DNA of 64,000 nucleotides from Arthrobacter globiformis (GCF_030817195.1 NZ_JAUSYZ010000001.1:930001-994000); one strand, 5' to 3'; positions 50,101 to 59,354 are shown, numbered from the stretch's first letter. Notes: generated from the sequence alone by a model not told the origin. Numbers and translations: made by a program.

Positions 50101-51792
50101 ATGCAGCGGTTTTCCCTACGCACGCCCGGCCCCCGCGCGCGGTGGATTGCGGTGGCCGTGGCCCTGGCTCTGGTGCTCGCCGCGGCCGCGGTGATCGGCC
50201 TGGCCGGGCGTTCGGGCGACGGCGGAACGCAGGGCGGACTCCAAGGCGGTGGCACCCAAGGCAGCAGCACCCAGAGCGCAGCTCCGAAGTCGTTCACCCG
50301 GCCGGAGGGCACGTCGCAGTTCAGGCCCTCCTATCACCTCACTCCGGCCAAGGAATGGATGAACGATCCGCAGCGGCCGTTCCTGCTGGACGGGGTGTGG
50401 CACTACTACTACCTCTACAACGCGGACCACCCCGAGGGGAACGGCACCGAATGGTTCCACGTCACCAGCACCGATCTGGTGCACTGGAAGGACGAAGGCG
50501 TGGCCATCGAGAAGTTCAAGAACGGCCTCGGGGACATTGAGACCGGCAGCGCCGTGGTGGACCAGGACAACACCGCCGGCTTCGGCAAGGGCGCCGTGGT
50601 CGCCGTCATGACCCAGCAGGACAAAGGGGTGCAGCGGCAGTCCCTGTTCTACTCCACGGACAAGGGCTACACGTTCAAGGCCGCTGACGGGAATCCCGTG
50701 ATGGACAACCCGGGCAAGGAGCACTGGCGCGACCCGAAAATCATCCGCGACGAGGCCCGGGGACAGTGGGTCATGGCGTTGGCCGAGGGGGAAAAGATCG
50801 GCCTGTACACCTCGCGGGACCTCAAAGACTGGCGCTATGCGTCGGGCTTCGAGCGGAAGGGCCTGGGGATCCTCGAATGCCCTGACCTCTTCCAGCTCGA
50901 TGCCGACGGCGACCCCGCCAAGCGGACCTGGGTCCTGGCAGCCAGCGCGAACGGCACCGCGGAAGGCCGGACCACCGGGGTGGCCTACTGGACCGGGGCC
51001 TTTGACGGGACCACGTTCACCCCCGCGGATGACAAACACCAGTGGCTCGACGCCGGCGCCGACTTCTATGCAGCCGTCACCTGGGACGATCCCCGGCTGC
51101 CGGAAAACGAACGGATGGCGTCCCGCCACGCGATCGGCTGGATGAACAACTGGACTTATGCCCGGCAGCTGCCCACGACCGACTGGCAGGGCGGTGCCGA
51201 CTCCATCGTCCGGGACATCCGGCTGAAAACCGTGCAGGGCCGGCCCACGCTCGTCTCCACCCCCACTCCCGCCCTGTCGGCGCTGGACGGCGAAGCCAAG
51301 ACGGTAGACGGCAGGGCGCTGACCCCGGAGGCCGCCGGCGGGCTTCCCGAGCCCGCAGGTGGTGCCTACCGGCTGGACGTGACCCTGGAGCGTGCAGCGG
51401 GCGACGACGGCACGGAGGCCCTGCTGAAACTGGGCAGCGGCGGCTCGGACTTCGCCACGGTGGGCTACAACTTCGAGGCAGGCACGGCATGGGTGAGCCG
51501 GACGGCAGTGGTGCCCGGCGCTGATGCCCTCGGACCTGTGTTCACGGACCGGCGGAGCGCGCAGAGCCCGCCCCGCAACGGCAGCGCGCCGGCGAGGGGC
51601 AGCGTGGACCTGACCATTTTCGTCGACTATTCCTCGGTGGAGGTCTTCGTGAACGGCGGCGAGCAGACCCTGACGTCCGTCGTGCTGCCCAGGTCAGGCC
51701 AGCCGGCGGCCAGCGCCGCCACCGCCGGCGGAAAGCTGACACTGAAGTCGTTCAAGTACACCCCGCTGGCCACCGTGCTGACGGCGCGGTAG
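50101..51792 (+). CDS. Secreted or anchored GH32 fructan/levan hydrolase
   Basis: A 563-aa glycoside hydrolase family 32 protein. Residues 14-37 are a signal peptide or anchor, followed by a Gly/Ser/Gln linker. The five-blade propeller has the nucleophile D89 in EWMNDPQ, transition-state D211 in WRDPK, and acid/base E259 in ILECPDLF. The C-terminal beta-sandwich contains VDLTIFVDYSSVEVFVN, typical of the family. It should release fructose from levan, inulin or sucrose outside the cell. The spacing of motifs is normal. No fructose transporter is next to it; the gene is isolated between repeats and the iron importer. Confidence 0.92.
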   Translation: MQRFSLRTPGPRARWIAVAVALALVLAAAAVIGLAGRSGDGGTQGGLQGGGTQGSSTQSAAPKSFTRPEGTSQFRPSYHLTPAKEWMNDPQRPFLLDGVWHYYYLYNADHPEGNGTEWFHVTSTDLVHWKDEGVAIEKFKNGLGDIETGSAVVDQDNTAGFGKGAVVAVMTQQDKGVQRQSLFYSTDKGYTFKAADGNPVMDNPGKEHWRDPKIIRDEARGQWVMALAEGEKIGLYTSRDLKDWRYASGFERKGLGILECPDLFQLDADGDPAKRTWVLAASANGTAEGRTTGVAYWTGAFDGTTFTPADDKHQWLDAGADFYAAVTWDDPRLPENERMASRHAIGWMNNWTYARQLPTTDWQGGADSIVRDIRLKTVQGRPTLVSTPTPALSALDGEAKTVDGRALTPEAAGGLPEPAGGAYRLDVTLERAAGDDGTEALLKLGSGGSDFATVGYNFEAGTAWVSRTAVVPGADALGPVFTDRRSAQSPPRNGSAPARGSVDLTIFVDYSSVEVFVNGGEQTLTSVVLPRSGQPAASAATAGGKLTLKSFKYTPLATVLTAR

Positions 51793-51807
51793 GCAAAGCG
51801 GCGCAGG

Positions 51808-52971
51808 TCAGTCCGACTCGAGCGGGAAGGCCACCGCTTCCCCCACCACGCGCAGGCACAGTTCCGTGCCTGGCTGCGCAATGGACGCATTCCAGTGGCG
51901 GATGGTGATCACCTCACCGCCGCCGGGATAGCGGTGGTCGGGCATGGCACCGGCCAGCTTGGGCGGCACCGCGAGCTTCAGCCGCACGGTGGTTTCGGGG
52001 CCGAAGTAGTCGGTATCCACCACCACGCCGCGGATCGGCCCGTCCTCGGCGATCCGGATCTGCTCCGGACGCAGCATGAGCTGGACGCGGCCCTGCGCGG
52101 GCGGGCGCCGGACGGGGATCCCACCCAGCGAGCAGGTGGCCAGCGAGCCCTCCATCCACGCATCGAGGATCACCGCATCGCCCAGGAACTCGGCCGTGGC
52201 ACGGTCCGCCGGCCGGGTGTACACCACGAACGGGTTGCCGATCTGTGCCAGCTTGCCGCCCCGCATGACGGCCACCTGGTCCGCGAAGGAGAGCGCCTCG
52301 GCCTGATCATGGGTGACGAGGATGGTGGTCACCCCGGCCTCGTTGAGGACCTTGGCCACCGCCCGCCGGGTGGCGACGCGCAGCCCGGCATCCAGGGCGG
52401 AGAACGGCTCATCCAGCAGCATCAGTTCGGGCTCGCGGGCCAGCGCCCGGGCCAGGGCGACACGCTGCTGCTGGCCGCCGGAAAGCTGGTGCGGCCGGCG
52501 CTTGGCCATGGCCGTGTCCAGCGACACCATCTCGAGGAGTTCGTTGACCCGGGCGTTGACCGCGCGCCGGCCGCCGTCGAGCTTTGCGGCACTGAGTCCG
52601 AACGCGATGTTCTGTCCGACGGTCAGGTGCGGGAACAGGGCGCCGTCCTGGGCCACGTAGCCGACGTGGCGCTTGTGCGCCGGCTTCCACACACCGTCGC
52701 CTGCCACCGGGGATCCGTTCAGCGAGATGCTGCCGGTGCCCGGGTGTTCAAAGCCGGCGATAAGCCGGAGCAGGGTGGTTTTTCCCGAACCCGAGGGGCC
52801 CACGATCGCGGTGGTTCCGCCCTTGGCCACGGACAGGTTCACGCCCTTGAGGACGGCCTGCGAGCCGAAGTTCTTGGTGACGGCGTCGATCTCCAGGTGG
52901 CTGTTGGTGCTCGGCGCCACGGACGGTGAGATGCGTGGTTCCGGGAGCCTGGACGGGGATTGTTCGGTCAC
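51808..52971 (-). CDS. fbpC: Ferric iron ABC transporter ATPase
   Basis: A 387-aa FbpC/PotA-type ATPase: Walker A GPSGSGKT (residues 58-65), signature LSGGQQQRVALARALA, Walker B LMLLDEPFSALD, switch histidine in LVTHDQAEAL, and a C-terminal TOBE-like regulatory domain (LMLRPEQIRIAEDG). About 25 additional residues precede the domain. GTG start overlaps the permease stop (GTGA). Powers FbpB for ferric iron or another small ligand; iron is supported by the binding protein and the iron box upstream. Confidence 0.9.
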   Translation of the reverse strand: MTEQSPSRLPEPRISPSVAPSTNSHLEIDAVTKNFGSQAVLKGVNLSVAKGGTTAIVGPSGSGKTTLLRLIAGFEHPGTGSISLNGSPVAGDGVWKPAHKRHVGYVAQDGALFPHLTVGQNIAFGLSAAKLDGGRRAVNARVNELLEMVSLDTAMAKRRPHQLSGGQQQRVALARALAREPELMLLDEPFSALDAGLRVATRRAVAKVLNEAGVTTILVTHDQAEALSFADQVAVMRGGKLAQIGNPFVVYTRPADRATAEFLGDAVILDAWMEGSLATCSLGGIPVRRPPAQGRVQLMLRPEQIRIAEDGPIRGVVVDTDYFGPETTVRLKLAVPPKLAGAMPDHRYPGGGEVITIRHWNASIAQPGTELCLRVVGEAVAFPLESD

Positions 52972-54560
52972 TGTCCCGCTACTTTCTTGGACTGCTGGAA
53001 GAGCAAATAGGTCATGGGCGCCGAGATCACGATCATGAGCAGCGCGTACGGCGCCGCGCCCGCGTAGTCGATTTCGCTGCTCTTGCTCCAGAACTCGGTG
53101 GCGAGGGTCCTGGTTCCGTTGGGGGAGAGCAGCAGAGTGGCGGTCAGCTCGTTGGCGATGGCGAGGAAGACCAACGCCGCACCGCCGGCCGCCGCGGGGG
53201 CGGTGAGCCGGAGCGTCACGCGGATGAAGGACAGCAGGGGAGGCGTGCCCAGGGCCTGGGCGGCCTCATCCAGTTCCTTGGGGGCCTGGGCCAGGCCGGC
53301 GCGGATATTCACCAGCGCGCGCGGCAGGAACAGGAGGACGTAGGCGGCGATCAGGACGCCCGCCGTCTGGTAGACGCCAGGGACCAGCCGGATGCTGACG
53401 GTGACGAAGGCCAAGGCCACCACGATGCCCGGCATGGAGCTGGTGACGTAATTGGAGAGTTCAAGTGCCTTGCTGAACCAGCTGGCGTGGCGAACGGCGA
53501 GGTACGCCATGGGGAAGGCGACAACGGTCGTGGCCGCCGCGCCGGCCAGCCCGTACAGCAGGGTCTGCCAGAGGGCCGGAACGAACTCGTCGGCGGCCCA
53601 GATTTCCGCCCCGCCGGCAAGGATCCAGCGCAGCACGAACAGCAGCGGGAGCCCGAAGGCAAGCAGGGTCAGCGCGAGCAGAGCCAGCTGGGCCGGCGCC
53701 TGGTAGCTGTGCAGGGGCAGGCGCAGGGCCTTTGCCTGTGCGCCGGATCCAACGCGGGCGTACCGGGCGGTGCCGCGGCTGCGCACCTCAACGAGGAGCA
53801 GGACCAGGCAGAAGAACACCAGCACGCTGGCCAGCATGGTGCCCGCCGCGCCGTTGAACGTGGACTGGTACTGCACCATGATGGCGGTGGTGAACGTGTC
53901 GAAGCGGATCATCGCGAAGGCGCCGTACTCGGCCAGCAGGTGCAGCGCCACCAGCAGTCCGCCGCCCGTCATCGCAATCCGGAGCTGCGGCAGGACCACC
54001 CGGAAAAACGCCCGCCAGGCTCCCAGTCCAAGGGACGCAGCCGACTGCTCCACGGCAGGATCCAGCCGGCTGAGCGTCGCGGCAGCGGGAATGTAGACCA
54101 ACGGGAAGTAGGAGAGCGTGGCGATGAGCACGCCCGAAAACAGGCCGTGCAGGGACGGCACGGCGGAAACCCACGCATAGCTGTTGACGAACGCGGGGAT
54201 GGCCAGCGGCGCCGCGAGCAGCACCGCCCACACCTTCTGCCCGCGCAGCGTGGTCCGTTCCACGAGCCACGCCCCGCCCACACCCAGGATGAGGCACAGC
54301 GGCACCGTGAGCACTATCAGGAGCACGGTGTTGAGCAGCAGTTCGCCAACGCGCGGCCGCACGATCAGTTCAAGGGCGGTGTCCCAGCCCGTGGCCGCGG
54401 TCATGACCGCGACGTAGCCGAGCGGGACGAGGGCGAACAGGGCGATCAGCATCGCCATGACGGCTACCGCGGAAACGCCGAAAGGCGGGCGGGGGCGCTT
54501 GCCCCGGCCCGCCGTCGTCGTGCTTCCGGATGTCTCCGGCGCCGATACTTGCGTGGTCAC
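52968..54560 (-). CDS. fbpB: Ferric iron ABC transporter permease (fused two-domain)
   Basis: A 530-aa permease with about twelve helices in two halves, each carrying an EAA-like loop (EQSAASLGLGAWRAFFRVVL and DEAAQALGTPPLLSFIRVTL), as in FbpB/SfuB. GTG start 4 nt after fbpA. The second loop keeps the E-A-A and G that contact the ATPase. Completes the FbpABC operon. Confidence 0.92.
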   Translation of the reverse strand: MTTQVSAPETSGSTTTAGRGKRPRPPFGVSAVAVMAMLIALFALVPLGYVAVMTAATGWDTALELIVRPRVGELLLNTVLLIVLTVPLCLILGVGGAWLVERTTLRGQKVWAVLLAAPLAIPAFVNSYAWVSAVPSLHGLFSGVLIATLSYFPLVYIPAAATLSRLDPAVEQSAASLGLGAWRAFFRVVLPQLRIAMTGGGLLVALHLLAEYGAFAMIRFDTFTTAIMVQYQSTFNGAAGTMLASVLVFFCLVLLLVEVRSRGTARYARVGSGAQAKALRLPLHSYQAPAQLALLALTLLAFGLPLLFVLRWILAGGAEIWAADEFVPALWQTLLYGLAGAAATTVVAFPMAYLAVRHASWFSKALELSNYVTSSMPGIVVALAFVTVSIRLVPGVYQTAGVLIAAYVLLFLPRALVNIRAGLAQAPKELDEAAQALGTPPLLSFIRVTLRLTAPAAAGGAALVFLAIANELTATLLLSPNGTRTLATEFWSKSSEIDYAGAAPYALLMIVISAPMTYLLFQQSKKVAGQ

Positions 54561-54564
54561 AGAA

Positions 54565-55611
54565 TTAGAGCAGTCCTGCCTTGGTCATCAGTTCGGTGAC
54601 CTTCTCGGAGTTCAGCTTGGCGGGGTCCACGGCGGGAGCCTCGAGTTCCTTGACGGGAACCAGCTTCTCGTTGGCGGGGACGCCGGAGGCGATGGCGTAT
54701 TCGAAGGACGTGCCCTTCTGCAGGACTTCCTGGCCCTTCTTGCCGGTGATGAACTTCAGGAAGGCCTGGGCGTTTTCAGCGTTCTTCGAGGACTTCAGCA
54801 CGCCGCCGCCGGAGACGGACAGGAACGCGCCCGGGTCCTGGTTCTTGAAGTAGTACGGCGTGACGTTCTTGGAGTTCTCGCCCGTCTTCGCCTGGTCGCC
54901 GTAGTAGTAGTAGTGGTAGATCAGCGCGGCGTCGACCTCGCCGGCGTTCACCGCCTTCATGGCGGTGCTGTTGCCCTTGTAGGCAGTGAAGTTTTCCTTC
55001 ATGCCCTTCAGCCATTCCTCGGCAGCGGCTTCACCCTTGAGCTCAACGAGCGCGGAGACGATGGCCTGGAAGTCAGCGCCGCTGGGGGAGGCTGCCCACT
55101 TGCCCTTCCACTCCGGCTTGGCCAGGTCAAGCATGGACTTCGGCAGCTTGTCCTCGGTCAGCTTGGACTTGTCGTAGACCAGGACGGTGGAACGGGCTGC
55201 AATGCCGGTCCACTTGTTCGTGCTGGGGCGGAACTCCGCCGGAACCTGGGCGATGGTGTCCTTGTTGACGTCGGCGAACAGGCCGGCGTTCTCCACCTGC
55301 GCCATTGCGGGGGAGTTTTCAGTGAGGAAGACGTCCGCCGGTGAGGCCGCGCCTTCCTGGACGATCTGGTTGGACATCTCGGTGTCGTCACCTTGGCGGA
55401 GCGTCACCTTGATGCCGGTTTCCGCCGTGAAAGCATCCACCCATTCCTTGGTGAGGCTTTCGTGCTGGGCGTTGTAGACCGTGATCTCGCCCTTGGAGGC
55501 GTCAGCGGAAGACGTGGCAGCGGGGGAGGTGCTGGAGCCGCAGGCCGAGAGGCCGAGGGCTGCGGTGGCGGCAATCGCGATGCCGGCCAGCGCGTTGATG
55601 CGGATCTTCAT
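54565..55611 (-). CDS. fbpA: Ferric iron-binding lipoprotein
   Basis: A 348-aa binding protein with a signal peptide ending in the lipobox LSAC (C24). Body blocks: GEITVYNAQHESLTKEWVDA, PADVFLTENSPAMAQVENAG, GIAARSTVLVYDKSKL, and LIYHYYYYGDQAKT, whose tyrosines are at the position of the iron-binding tyrosine pair of FbpA/FutA proteins. Promoter region contains a DtxR/IdeR-type box. Low iron is therefore the expected inducing condition. Confidence 0.93.
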   Translation of the reverse strand: MKIRINALAGIAIAATAALGLSACGSSTSPAATSSADASKGEITVYNAQHESLTKEWVDAFTAETGIKVTLRQGDDTEMSNQIVQEGAASPADVFLTENSPAMAQVENAGLFADVNKDTIAQVPAEFRPSTNKWTGIAARSTVLVYDKSKLTEDKLPKSMLDLAKPEWKGKWAASPSGADFQAIVSALVELKGEAAAEEWLKGMKENFTAYKGNSTAMKAVNAGEVDAALIYHYYYYGDQAKTGENSKNVTPYYFKNQDPGAFLSVSGGGVLKSSKNAENAQAFLKFITGKKGQEVLQKGTSFEYAIASGVPANEKLVPVKELEAPAVDPAKLNSEKVTELMTKAGLL

Positions 55612-55693
55612 CGGGGTGCTTCTTTCTGCAAAAGTCTCGTGGGCGAGGCCCTTCGTGAGCTGGGGAAGTTAGGTAAAGCTCACTCGAAAAACT

Positions 55694-55712
55694 GTAGGTT
55701 AGCCAAACCTAA
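55694..55712. promoter_or_regulatory. DtxR/IdeR-type iron box upstream of fbpABC
   Basis: GTAGGTTAGCCAAACCTAA matches the consensus TTAGGTTAGGCTAACCTAA at 16 of 19 positions. It lies 82 bp upstream of the fbpA start. A weaker second candidate, TTAGGTAAAGCTCACT, begins at 55669. Iron-loaded DtxR/IdeR would repress the operon. Confidence 0.85.
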
Positions 55713-55775
55713 GCACCAAGCGATAGTGGCGTTTAAGTGAGGAGGATCACATCAATTACGACACTGTTGCGTGTC

Positions 55776-57029
55776 CTATTTACCTGATTGCCGCACGTTA
55801 CCTGATTGCCGCACGTTCGCTGACGCGGACGCCGCGGCTTCCAGTGCCATCCAGGCCTGAAGCTGGGTGGAAAGTTCGACGGCGGCACCCCGCGGGTAGG
55901 TGCCGCCCGCTGGCCGCCTCGGTTCGAAAGAGAAGATGGGGTCCCCCGCCCGGCCGTGCCGGGCCAGCGGCTCGCCTGCCGCAATCGGCCGGCGGCCGGA
56001 CCAGAGGGCGCCGGCCGTTCCGGTGACCAGCCCGGCGGCGGCGGTCCGGACTTCCCGCGGCAGCCGTTGGTCGTTGGCGGCCAGCGCCAGGTAGCCGGTG
56101 AGGATGCCGGTAAACAGCCCGCCATCGCCGGTACCGTCGCAGCGGAGGACCATGGGGTTGGCGGGGTTGGCGGCGGCAGCCTCCGGCAGGGTGAGGTGTG
56201 TTGCCACGGCGCGGACCACGGTTGCGGCGCGTTCCAGGTTGGCGGTGCCGCCGAGTTCCAGCAGGGCGCCCAGGACGGGCCCCTGGTTGTACGTGTAGAT
56301 GGCGTCCTCCAGCACGGTCTCCCCGGTGTTGCGGACCCGGATCCCGTCCAGGTAGAGCCCGCGGGCGGGGTCGAACAGCCGCGCATCCAGCCAGTCGAGC
56401 AGGGCCTGCGCCTTGGCGGTGTTGCCCGTGCGTGCATAGTAGAGCGCCACCGGTGCCGTGGCGGGGGTGTTCTTGAAGTCCCGCTTGGTGCTCCAGAACG
56501 TGCCGCCGCCCAGGTCGTCGGTGGATGCCGAGTCGAACTGCAGCGTCAAACTCTTGCGGATTCTCTCCTGCCGCCGGGGGCTGGGCCTGCGGCTCTCCTC
56601 GGCCAGCCCCTCCAGCCGGAGCGTGGACAGGGCCAGCCAGGCCATGTCGTCGTAGTAGTGGTTGACGAACGTCAGGAAATTCCGCAGCCGGATGCCGGTG
56701 ACCAGCCGTGACGCGAGCTGGCCGGCGCTGGGGCGGCTGGCGCCGTCGAACTTTTCCGGCGGGCGCCCCGCCCTCCCAAGTTCCCGAAAGCCGGCGTCTA
56801 CCAGGCAGTCCAGGTAATGTGCTTGCCACCAGTAGTGCCATGGGCGGCGGAGGTTCTCGATGCGGCCGGACGGCCGGGCGGTGGCGGCGATGTGTGTCCC
56901 GGGCAGGAAGAACAGCCGCTGGCCGAACAGGTGCGTTACCGACCGTGCGGCAACGTCGGCCCGCTCTGCCCAAGCCGTCGCAGAGGCGGGCATGGCATCC
57001 GGGGTGGCGTCAGCATCTGGCTGGGTCAT
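55776..57029 (-). CDS. Glycoside hydrolase family 76 protein (alpha-1,6-mannanase-like)
   Basis: A 417-aa (alpha/alpha)6-barrel protein of the GH76 type. The double-aspartate active-site motif is present in NHYYDDMAWLALSTL, with the N-terminal RRPWHYWWQAHYLDCL and later YTYNQGPVLGALLEL, DGTGDGGLFTGILTGYLA. There is no signal peptide, so the enzyme seems cytosolic, unlike secreted fungal-mannan degraders. Cleavage of alpha-1,6-mannosides is inferred from the family. The last residues NVRQSGNVRQSGK come from an 18-bp tandem duplication at the 3' end. Confidence 0.85.
   Translation of the reverse strand: MTQPDADATPDAMPASATAWAERADVAARSVTHLFGQRLFFLPGTHIAATARPSGRIENLRRPWHYWWQAHYLDCLVDAGFRELGRAGRPPEKFDGASRPSAGQLASRLVTGIRLRNFLTFVNHYYDDMAWLALSTLRLEGLAEESRRPSPRRQERIRKSLTLQFDSASTDDLGGGTFWSTKRDFKNTPATAPVALYYARTGNTAKAQALLDWLDARLFDPARGLYLDGIRVRNTGETVLEDAIYTYNQGPVLGALLELGGTANLERAATVVRAVATHLTLPEAAAANPANPMVLRCDGTGDGGLFTGILTGYLALAANDQRLPREVRTAAAGLVTGTAGALWSGRRPIAAGEPLARHGRAGDPIFSFEPRRPAGGTYPRGAAVELSTQLQAWMALEAAASASANVRQSGNVRQSGK
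55781..55816. repeat. 18-bp tandem duplication at GH76 3' end
   Basis: TACCTGATTGCCGCACGT is repeated exactly at 55781-55798 and 55799-55816, in frame, duplicating six codons. Looks like a recent slippage event. Confidence 0.9.
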
Positions 57030-57128
57030 GCGGCCAGCCTAGCGAACTGCCTGGCGGCGGGCGTGGGGCATGGAGGTGGGCGGCCTGGCGGACCATGCGC
57101 CGAGGGATGCATCCGCCGCCCATTTCAG

Positions 57129-57150
57129 TTAACATTCACTAACTAACGTT
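57129..57150. promoter_or_regulatory. Possible operator upstream of the SDR/acyl-CoA dehydrogenase pair
   Basis: TTAACATTCACTAACTAACGTT is a partly palindromic, AT-rich stretch (AACATT...AACGTT) in otherwise GC-rich DNA, 52 bp upstream of the start. Similar TAAC-type motifs bind TetR regulators of fatty-acid and branched-chain acid genes. No regulator gene is adjacent. Confidence 0.35.
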
Positions 57151-57201
57151 CGCGGCCGGGATCCGGATCCGCATCGACCGGTTCCGCATCAAGGAGGATG
57201 T

Positions 57202-58020
57202 ATGGAAATCGAGGGTTCCGTCGCGCTCATCACGGGCGGTGCATCCGGCCTGGGCGCTGCCACGGCCCGGCGGCTGTTCGACGCCGGCGCTTCGGTGGTG
57301 CTAGCTGACCTCGGTTCCTCGGCCGGTGCCGCCTACGCCGACGAGCTGAACGCGGCCGGCCCGCAGAACCTTGCGGGCCATCAGGCGGCAGCCCCCAAAG
57401 CCGTTTTCATTCCGGCGGACGTGACCAGCGAGGAGCAGGTGCAGGCCGCCGTCGACGCAGCCGTCGGGCTGGGACCGCTGCGGATCGTGGTTAATTGCGC
57501 CGGCATCGCCACGCCGGGCAAGGTCCTGGGGCGCGACGGCGTGCTGCCGCTGGAGACCTTCCAGCGCGTCATCCAGATCAACCTGGTGGGGACCTTCAAC
57601 GTGGTCCGGCTGGCCGCCGCCGCGATGGCCGCCACCGAGCCCGCTGCTACCGAGCTCGGCGGGGAGGAGCGCGGAGTCATCATCAACACCGCCTCGGTGG
57701 CCGCGTTCGACGGACAGATCGGCCAGCCTGCCTACGCCGCGTCCAAGGGCGGCGTGGCCGCCATGACCCTGCCGCTGGCCCGCGAACTGGCCCGGTCCCT
57801 CATCCGTGTGGTGACGATCGCGCCCGGGATTTTCGAGACCCCGATGATGGCCGGACTGCCCCAGGATGCCCAGGAGTCACTGGGCCGGCAGGTGCCGCAC
57901 CCGTCCCGCCTTGGCCGGCCCGCGGAGTACGCCAACCTCGCCGCGCACATCGTGGAGAACGCCATGCTCAACGGCGAAACCATCCGCCTCGACGGCGCCA
58001 TCCGGATGGGCCCGAAGTGA
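57202..58020 (+). CDS. Short-chain dehydrogenase, 3-hydroxyacyl-CoA type
   Basis: A 272-aa SDR. NAD-binding LITGGASGLGAATARRLF, NNAG-like VVNCAGIA, and the catalytic Ser...Tyr-x3-Lys in NTASVAAFDGQIGQPAYAASKGG. Resembles the HSD17B10-type 3-hydroxy-2-methylacyl-CoA dehydrogenases used in branched-chain amino acid and fatty acid breakdown. AAGGAGG precedes the ATG. It overlaps the acyl-CoA dehydrogenase gene in GTGA, which supports a beta-oxidation role. Confidence 0.88.
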   Translation: MEIEGSVALITGGASGLGAATARRLFDAGASVVLADLGSSAGAAYADELNAAGPQNLAGHQAAAPKAVFIPADVTSEEQVQAAVDAAVGLGPLRIVVNCAGIATPGKVLGRDGVLPLETFQRVIQINLVGTFNVVRLAAAAMAATEPAATELGGEERGVIINTASVAAFDGQIGQPAYAASKGGVAAMTLPLARELARSLIRVVTIAPGIFETPMMAGLPQDAQESLGRQVPHPSRLGRPAEYANLAAHIVENAMLNGETIRLDGAIRMGPK

Positions 58021-59222
58021 CACAGGCCACCGGGGTTCAGGCCCTGCCCACCGCCGACTTTTTCGGCTACGAGTCCCTGCTCAACGACTCCGAGCAGCGG
58101 AAGCTGGGCGAGCTGCGGGAGTTCCTGGCCGTGGAGATCGCGCCGTTCGCGGGGGACTGGTGGAACAAGGCCGAATTTCCGGGGCACATCCTCCCCAAGC
58201 TCGCCGCCCTGGAGCTGAGCACGCCCGCCCAGCGCGGCTACAGCCACCTGTTCGCCGGGCTGGTGATCGCGGAGATGACGCGCGTGGACACGTCGATCGC
58301 CACGTTTTTCCTGGTCCACCACGACCTCTTCGTCGAGTCGCTCTACCGCTTCGGCTCCGAGGACCAGCGCACCCGGTACCTCGACGACGCCTCGAACCTC
58401 AGGACGACGGGCGCGTTTGCGCTGACCGAACCCGGTCACGGCTCGGACGTCGCCGGCGGCATGGAGACGCGGGCGCGCCGGATATCGAGCCGTACCGGAG
58501 AAGCCGACGCCGGCGGGGACTGCTGGGTGCTGAACGGCGCCAAGCGGTGGATCGGCAACGGGACGTTCTGCGACTACATGCTGGTGTGGGCGCGGGATGA
58601 AGCCGACGGTGCGGTCCGCGGCTTCATTGTGGACGCCAGCCTGCCCGGGGTGGGCCGGAGCCGGATCGAGAACAAGATCGCGCTGCGCACCGTCCAGAAC
58701 GCGGACATCGTTTTCGAGGACGTCCGGGTGGCCGAGACCGACCGCTTTGCCGGCATCGGCAGTTTCGAGGACACCAATGAGCTGCTCCGCGGCTCACGCA
58801 TCATGGTGGCGTGGCAGGCGGTGGGGCAGCAGTTGGCCGCGTTCGACGTCGCCCGGCAGTACGCCGTCGAACGCCAGCAGTTCGGCCGTCCGCTGGCGAG
58901 GTTCCAGCTCATCCAGCAGCAGCTGGTGTCCATGCTGGGCAACGCCGTGGCGAGCATGGGCATGATGGTCCGGATCGCGCAGCTGCAGGAGCAGGGTGCC
59001 GGGATGGCGCAGGTGGCGTTGGCCAAGTCCTACACATCGGCGAGGATGCGCGAAACCGTGGCGATGGGCCGGTCCATCCTGGGCGGCAACGGCATCGTCA
59101 CGGACTACCGGATGGCCAAGATCTTCGCCGACGCCGAGGCCATTTACACCTACGAGGGCTCGTACGAGATCAACACGCTGATCGTGGGCCGCGCAGTCAC
59201 GGGTGTCTCCGCGATCGCCTGA
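58017..59222 (+). CDS. Acyl-CoA dehydrogenase, glutaryl-CoA dehydrogenase-like
   Basis: A 401-aa FAD enzyme, start GTG at 58017 overlapping the SDR stop. Blocks: TGAFALTEPGHGSDVAGGME, GAKRWIGNGTFCDYMLVWA, ERQQFGRPLARFQLIQQQL, ILGGNGIVTDYRMAKIFADA and YTYEGSYEINTLIVGRAVTG. The glutamate in YEGSYEIN is at the catalytic position used by glutaryl-CoA dehydrogenase-like members. Substrate not fixed; with the SDR it may handle glutaryl- or a branched acyl-CoA. Confidence 0.9.
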   Translation: MTQATGVQALPTADFFGYESLLNDSEQRKLGELREFLAVEIAPFAGDWWNKAEFPGHILPKLAALELSTPAQRGYSHLFAGLVIAEMTRVDTSIATFFLVHHDLFVESLYRFGSEDQRTRYLDDASNLRTTGAFALTEPGHGSDVAGGMETRARRISSRTGEADAGGDCWVLNGAKRWIGNGTFCDYMLVWARDEADGAVRGFIVDASLPGVGRSRIENKIALRTVQNADIVFEDVRVAETDRFAGIGSFEDTNELLRGSRIMVAWQAVGQQLAAFDVARQYAVERQQFGRPLARFQLIQQQLVSMLGNAVASMGMMVRIAQLQEQGAGMAQVALAKSYTSARMRETVAMGRSILGGNGIVTDYRMAKIFADAEAIYTYEGSYEINTLIVGRAVTGVSAIA

Positions 59223-59240
59223 CGCATCTCCCGCAGCGTT

Positions 59241-59329
59241 CGGAGCGCGAACGAACACTTGAGGCCCTGCGGAGCGCGAACGAACACTTGAGGCCCTGCG
59301 GTGCGGGGCTTAAGTGTTCGTTCGCGCTT
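59241..59329. repeat. Tandem 29-bp repeats plus inverted copy, AGCGCGAACG family
   Basis: Two direct units begin at 59241 and 59270 with CGGAGCGCGAACGAACACTT; an inverted copy AAGTGTTCGTTCGCGCT follows at 59312-59328. A 17-bp stem can form with either direct copy. Located between convergent acyl-CoA dehydrogenase and DUF1684 genes. Confidence 0.9.
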
Positions 59330-59354
59330 GTGGCTGGGCTGAGGGAAGGCCGGC

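Noticed and set aside
52926..54599. 557-aa ORF on the plus strand
   Set aside because: Opposite the fbpB permease gene; Arg/Gly/Gln-rich, typical antisense of a membrane protein.
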